A stretch of 64,000 nucleotides of DNA, taken from NCBI GenBank assembly GCA_003508835.1, contig PUFA01000315.1, positions 434,001-498,000 on the forward strand, in the 5' to 3' direction. Source of the stretch: Eonycteris spelaea. Taxonomy: Eukaryota; Chordata; Mammalia; Chiroptera; Pteropodidae. The position numbers and the translations under genes are program-made. The notes below the pieces were generated by a model, which ran no database searches, was not told the DNA's origin, and saw nothing but the letters and a program-made list of their open reading frames with translations. Of the stretch, positions 59,725 to 64,000 are shown piece after piece; the first letter of the stretch is position 1; the number at the start of each line of letters is the position of its first letter.

Positions 59725-59850
59725 GAGGAGATAGATATCCCCAGGTATGGTGATGTCTGAAGATCTTGAACTTTATTGGGTATGGCAAAATTGTTTTCTG
59801 AATTATTTGTAGCAGCTTTCACTCCCACCAGCAACATTTAAAAATTCCAT
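59725..59850 (-). repeat. Old L1 ORF2 end fragment (antisense)
   Basis: GGGTATGGCAAAATTGTTTTCTGAATTATTTGTAGCAGCTTTCACTCCCACCAGCAACA corresponds to the antisense 'ccaaactgttttccaaagtggttgtaccattttacattcccaccagcaa' of L1. Confidence 0.65.
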
Positions 59851-60480
59851 AACATTTTATTTCTTTAAATTAAAAAGAATTGGTATCAAGCAAGTATAAT
59901 AAATCAAGTAGTGGGTTGGGTAAATGTGTCTATTTTCTTATTTTATGTAATTTTATTTTTGATTATTTGAAATAGTTTATAATTAATTGTAAAAAGTTTA
60001 AAATGATGAAAGAAGGGAACAATAAAAACACATAAAGAATTTTAGGGACGGTGGCAAGTTGGAGAGCATGACCTGTGAAAAATAGGCAGCCTCCGCTTTG
60101 CTCTAGGTAACATTGCCATGTATTATGGTATTGTGAGAGCCCCAAAATTTTTATGAAAAGCCTGAAATTCAAATTTTTATGTGATATTTTCCAACATTTA
60201 AAACAAAGCGTGGACCAAATTAAACACATTTGTGTCCGAGATTTGTCTGGTGGGCACTGGTTTTGAGCTTGCTCTTAAGACTTTGGAGGAGCTCAATGGT
60301 TACACTCCCCTCCCCCACCACTGTGTGAAGTTTGTAGAAGGTTATTTATCACAGAGTCTGCCTTTCCTGTATCTGGCAAAAAAAAAAAAATAAAGTATGA
60401 AGAAGTGCTGTTCTGAGCTCTTTAGCATCTAGAATAAAAAGCATTAAACAATTTGGCATGAACGGTCTTCTGAAGCCCAG
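59851..60480. other. No gene recognised
   Basis: AT-rich DNA with an 88-codon minus-strand open frame (59963-60229) of no known type. Confidence 0.4.
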
Positions 60481-60489
60481 AACCTAAAT

Positions 60490-60545
60490 AGGCTTCAGTA
60501 ACTTCCTGCTTGTAGAATAAAACCCAAATATAGCCAAATGGGTTA
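60490..60545 (+). repeat. L2 LINE scrap
   Basis: AGGCTTCAGTAACTTCCTGCTTGTAGAATAAAACCCAAATATAG resembles the L2 'cctccaatggcttcccattgcac..agaataaagtccaaa' block. Confidence 0.4.
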
Positions 60546-60634
60546 GGCCTGTTTTACTTTTATTTTATTTTTGGCTATGCTTTTTCTTATACCGTTCATT
60601 CAGACTGTTTTCTAGGGCATGTAACAGAAATTTA

Positions 60635-60845
60635 AAGCAAAGCCTTTGGAATTAAACTGACCTGAGGTTGAAGCCAGGCTTCATCATTACTTGGTGCACG
60701 ACCTTGAGCAAGATTTCATCTTTCTAATGCTTATTTTCTTTACTAGAAAATGGAGACAGTCATAGTATTTTAATAAAAAGATTAAACACACACACACACA
60801 CTGGCAAGCAATAAGCATTCAGTAAATGTTAGCTGTTATCATTTG
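60635..60845 (+). repeat. MIR SINE with internal (CA)n
   Basis: GCCTTTGGAATTAAACTGACCTGAGGTTGAAGCCAGGCTTCATCATTACTTGGTGCACGACCTTGAGCAAGATTTCATC, AGAAAATGGAGACAGTCATAGTA, GCAATAAGCATTCAGTAAATGTTAGCTGTTATCATT is nearly full MIR. A CA run at 60786-60801 interrupts the end. Confidence 0.88.
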
Positions 60846-60979
60846 TAAGGATAAAAACATCATTACTATGAAGGTAGAATCAGATAATATTTGTAAAAAA
60901 AAGTACTAATGAAGTGTGAGGGACAAATTGTAGCTCTAGTTCCTATTCTCTGTGTTACCCACCTACGTGTACTTATGTT

Positions 60980-61285
60980 AGTCCCTCTGATTTAATATCC
61001 TTTTCTAGACACTGCAAGTTCACATTGTACTCATTTTCAAATGTTATTTTAAATGCTATCTCTTTCAGAGAATGGTTATTCACTATTCCAAATATATTTA
61101 TTGAGGATCCTCTTTTGAACCCATATCATTTTATCTTGGCAGTTTCACTTTTATACTTGTAAATATTGATTTTATAAAATAAAAATGTTAGTTTTCAGAA
61201 GGCAGGATATATTTTTTATTCATCTTTCTACCTCCCACCCTATTTAACCATAGGGGTAGACATGTAGTAGGCAGTAATTTTTTTT
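60980..61285 (+). repeat. L2 LINE 3' region
   Basis: CAAATGTTATTTTAAATGCTATCTCTTTCAGAGAATGG (the L2 'caaatgtcacctcctcagagagg' block), TCATTTTATCTTGGCAG, TTTTCAGAAGGCAGGATATATTTTTTATTCATCTTTC and GACATGTAGTAGGCAGTAA at the tail. Confidence 0.75.
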
Positions 61286-63800
61286 CACAAAAAGAAATAA
61301 ATCTCTATAGAAATTCTACTCTTCTGACTAGGGCAGATGTGCTTGCATCAAAACACACAATAATTCAAAGTGTCAAGAAGTATTATGTTTATTGACAAAT
61401 GATTTTAGTTTTAATTTTAATTTTTTTTTTTGCTACCTATCCACAAAGATCGACATGACCAAGCAACCTGGATGATTAGGAGGCTGGGTACTTGTCTCAT
61501 CAGAATTGATAAGATAATTCACTGTAAATATCTAACCACAGAATTGCCATTAACAAAATGGCTTCCAAACTAGCAATACGTTAATGTGTTTAACATTTCC
61601 CAAATTATTTAAATTGTTTCTGCAACACTTTATAAAGTGTAATGCAATTTATGCTATTGTTTAGAAAATTTCTTTGTCCCAGGAAGGTTACATTGATACC
61701 TCTGTCCCTGATTAGTGTGCGAACTTGAACAAGTTCTTTTACTTCTCTAGGTATGATTCATCATACATGTAGAGGGACAATTCCTTATGTGAGACCATTC
61801 ACCAACTTCTTCATACTGCCCTAGCCTGTGAAGAGCAAATCTTTATAATTTCTTCTCTTTCCAAAAAGGATTTTTAAAAACTATCTGGAAAAAGGCTAAG
61901 ACCAAGGTAAAGAAAGAGAAAGGTAAGTCAGGTCTCCATCTTATGGTCAAAGAATTATTTCAGGGATATTTTGTAAACAATATGGTACTGAGACAGCGTG
62001 GGGTGTCAGAGAATGGATAGGAGAACAAGAATTTGAATAAATGAGGCTGTGGGTTGTGTGTTCATGGTGGAATAAGATGTCAAGGCCATGTGTTGCCTTG
62101 GAGCTTCAGAAGAGGTCAAAAGGCTGAGAGCATTGTTGGGGATTCACACATTCTAAAATGAGGCGTTTGAGAACCTATGTGGCACTTGCAAAGGGTATGG
62201 TCCAAAATGGATTTTCTTAGCAATAATCTATCACATCCATATAAGAGGGCAAGGCAACATGAGAGACTTTATCAACGAAAGCTATTAGTATGTAAGAGTC
62301 TTCTCTTTTACCAAACATGCCCCCCAGCATAGGTAAAGGGTAGGAGGTTGCACCCTATTACTTTGAACCAAGTGGAAAGTTTGTTTGTGGTCTTTGGTTG
62401 TGAGGGACTCCAACGTTTAGTGCCTGAAAGGTCTAGACGCTTGAAACTGGCTGTGGCCTTTCTGATTGTAGAGGAATGAGGGTTATAATAGAAGCAAGCT
62501 GCACTACCACCAACTGTGGGGCAAAGGTGAGATTTCTTGGGGATAAATGTGGAGCCCGTGGATGGTGAGTGTCAGAGACTTCTTAAAAACTGCCATGCCC
62601 AAGAAGACCATTGGACAATGTGACCCAAAGAAGAGAAGGTGTGAGGTAGAGATTTAATATTTTTTTTTCTCTTAAAGGTAACTTATTTTCCTACCTCCAT
62701 TTTGTTGACTGACTTCTAAATGATCCATAATACCATCTCTCTCATATAACAAGTCCTCTATTTGTATAAAAGCAAAAGTAACCTGATATGCATATTAATA
62801 TTCCCTTGATTTGAGCTTCCAGAAGGCAAGACAGTGTCTCTGGCAAAGTGTCTGTGGTGAGATAAAAGAAGAAAAATTAACAAAAACTAATCTTTAAGAT
62901 TATTAAATGATAAATGACAGCAAAACAGTTTTGTTTAAGTTTCTTTTTTGTAACTTCTTTACCAATGTTTGTAAATATTTCCCAGAGAAAATGATAAAAA
63001 AGATTAGGAATGTCATTATATCACTTGCCTGAGCATATGGACTTTTAAGTTCTGAGTCCTGGGAGAATTTAACTCAATCTATTTGAGCACAGGTCATTGA
63101 AACAAACGAATAAGCTTGATATTTCTAGATGAAGGCTAATTTGAATAAAATTCAGATTAATCACACATGGGTTTCAAATAAATATTTAGGTTTTAAAAAA
63201 TAAAAATTAAAATAGTACATTTCTACCCAGCAGATTTCTCCTGGTACCTGACAGAAGAACTGGGGGGAAGTGGGTGGGGAGCAGAAAGAAGCTACTTAAG
63301 ATAGAAAACTTGCAGGCTTGTTCGTGAGAGATATCTCACCTGACTACTCAGCCAGACATTTGGCAAGTTTCAGAGAAGCAGTCAACAGTTTTTTAACTTA
63401 GAAAGGATTTATTATTATAAGATATGTTCTAAATTGACAACATTTAGAGAAATTGCACATTCTGAGGCAATACTGGCCTTGGTAGTTAGCGGAATAAGAT
63501 TATGCTAATTTCTAAAGTAGTTCTCCTCTGGGTCAGTCATTTCTCTCCCAAATAGATCTTGCTGAGTGATCAGATGACAGGTTTCATCTTCTTCCTATTT
63601 TGATGAGATGAGATTGACTTCCTAGAAGGTATTTTTCTCATTTTTTCTTTGTCCCTAGAGCCAGCAGCAATTCTAGTACTTCTTTTTGGGGACTTTCTCT
63701 GTTCACTCCAAGGCTCTCAAAAACTCGGTTCTCTTCTATCTGCCATCCCAGAGACTAAAGAGAGGCTTAAGATCTTCCAGACCTGTAGCGAGTCTTTCTT
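61286..63800. other. No gene recognised
   Basis: AT-rich, mostly unique-looking DNA. A frame of 93 codons (63649-63930, +) runs partly into the palindromic repeat that follows and is rejected as a gene. Confidence 0.4.
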
Positions 63801-64000
63801 TAGAAATAATACAGAATGCCCAGTTAAATCTGAACTTTGGATAAACAATGAATATTCTTTTAGTAGGAATATATCCCAAATAGTGCATGAACATAGTTAT
63901 ACTAAAAAAGCTTTCGTTTTTAAAATCTGAAATTCAAATTTAAACGAGCGCACACCAAACACCACAAACTCCCACACACATGTCTGCATTTTTATTTGCT
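63801..64000. mobile_element. Palindromic MITE-like repeat, cut by window end
   Basis: Left arm 63823-63873 (GTTAAATCTGAACTTTGG..TTTTAGTAGGAATATAT) and right arm 63890-63944 are inverted copies at roughly 70% by eye, around a short spacer ATCCCAAATAGTGCATGA. The outer parts match too (left AATAATACAGAATGC; right GCATTTTTATTTGCT, at the end of the window). An unrelated 35-base A/C-rich stretch at 63945-63979 interrupts the right arm. I recognise the pattern as a common mammalian dispersed repeat but not its name. Confidence 0.65.

Noticed and set aside
63649..63930. 93-codon plus-strand frame with hydrophobic N-terminus resembling a signal peptide
   Set aside because: Its second half runs through the palindromic repeat at 63801-64000, so it cannot be a conserved coding unit.

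Overview
This is a vertebrate, clearly mammalian, stretch of nuclear DNA with no complete gene that I can support. It is AT-rich and CpG-poor, full of microsatellites, and littered with fossil transposons: L1 and L2 LINEs, MIR SINEs, MLT1-type (MaLR) LTRs, a MER5A-like hAT MITE and a Tigger-like MITE. No bacterial-type operon, tRNA, rRNA, snRNA or CRISPR array was seen. Almost all open frames are short chance frames or lie inside repeats. The setting is a large intron or a gene-poor intergenic region. I recognised no Alu, rodent B1/B2, carnivore CAN, ruminant Bov or horse ERE SINE. The L1 3' UTR copies (17.7-18.2 kb and 27.7-28.3 kb) have the form I associate with Laurasiatheria, and the second looks most like bat L1s. 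A bat is my best guess, held with moderate to low confidence. The lack of any obviously young SINE in 64 kb would fit a lineage with little recent retrotransposition.

Layout. 0-17 kb: mostly unannotated AT-rich DNA with L2 and MIR scraps, a (TG)n and a (TTTA)n tract, one candidate internal exon at 2951-3080, a CTCF-like site near 6.3 kb and a good RFX X-box at 17.0 kb. 17.7-20.7 kb: an antisense L1 that keeps its GC-rich, internally repetitive 5' UTR and its 3' end but has lost ORF1 and most of ORF2. 24.2-26.3 kb: an MLT1-type LTR followed by an L1 whose two pieces point in opposite directions and meet at about the same ORF2 position, the signature of twin priming. 27.7-28.3 kb: a short antisense L1 with oligo-T tail and probable target-site duplication. 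28.4-45 kb: L2 and MIR fragments, simple repeats and long quiet stretches. 45.5-46.2 kb: 705 consecutive pyrimidines on the + strand. 46-57 kb: candidate conserved noncoding blocks, MIRs, an MLT1-type LTR, a dimeric tandem repeat, a long L2 copy, and T39 and A28 runs. 57-64 kb: Tigger-like and MER5A-like MITEs, another MLT1-type LTR, L2 and MIR pieces, and a palindromic repeat running off the end.

No set of genes can be described as working together. The most useful observations are structural: the long homopyrimidine tract, the internally deleted and twin-primed L1s, the 58-bp dimeric tandem repeat, the double hairpin at 30.27 kb, the motif-dense block at 55.2 kb, and two possible exons that need conservation or RNA evidence. 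Repeat family names come from remembered consensus sequences, not a database search, so subfamily assignments are tentative.
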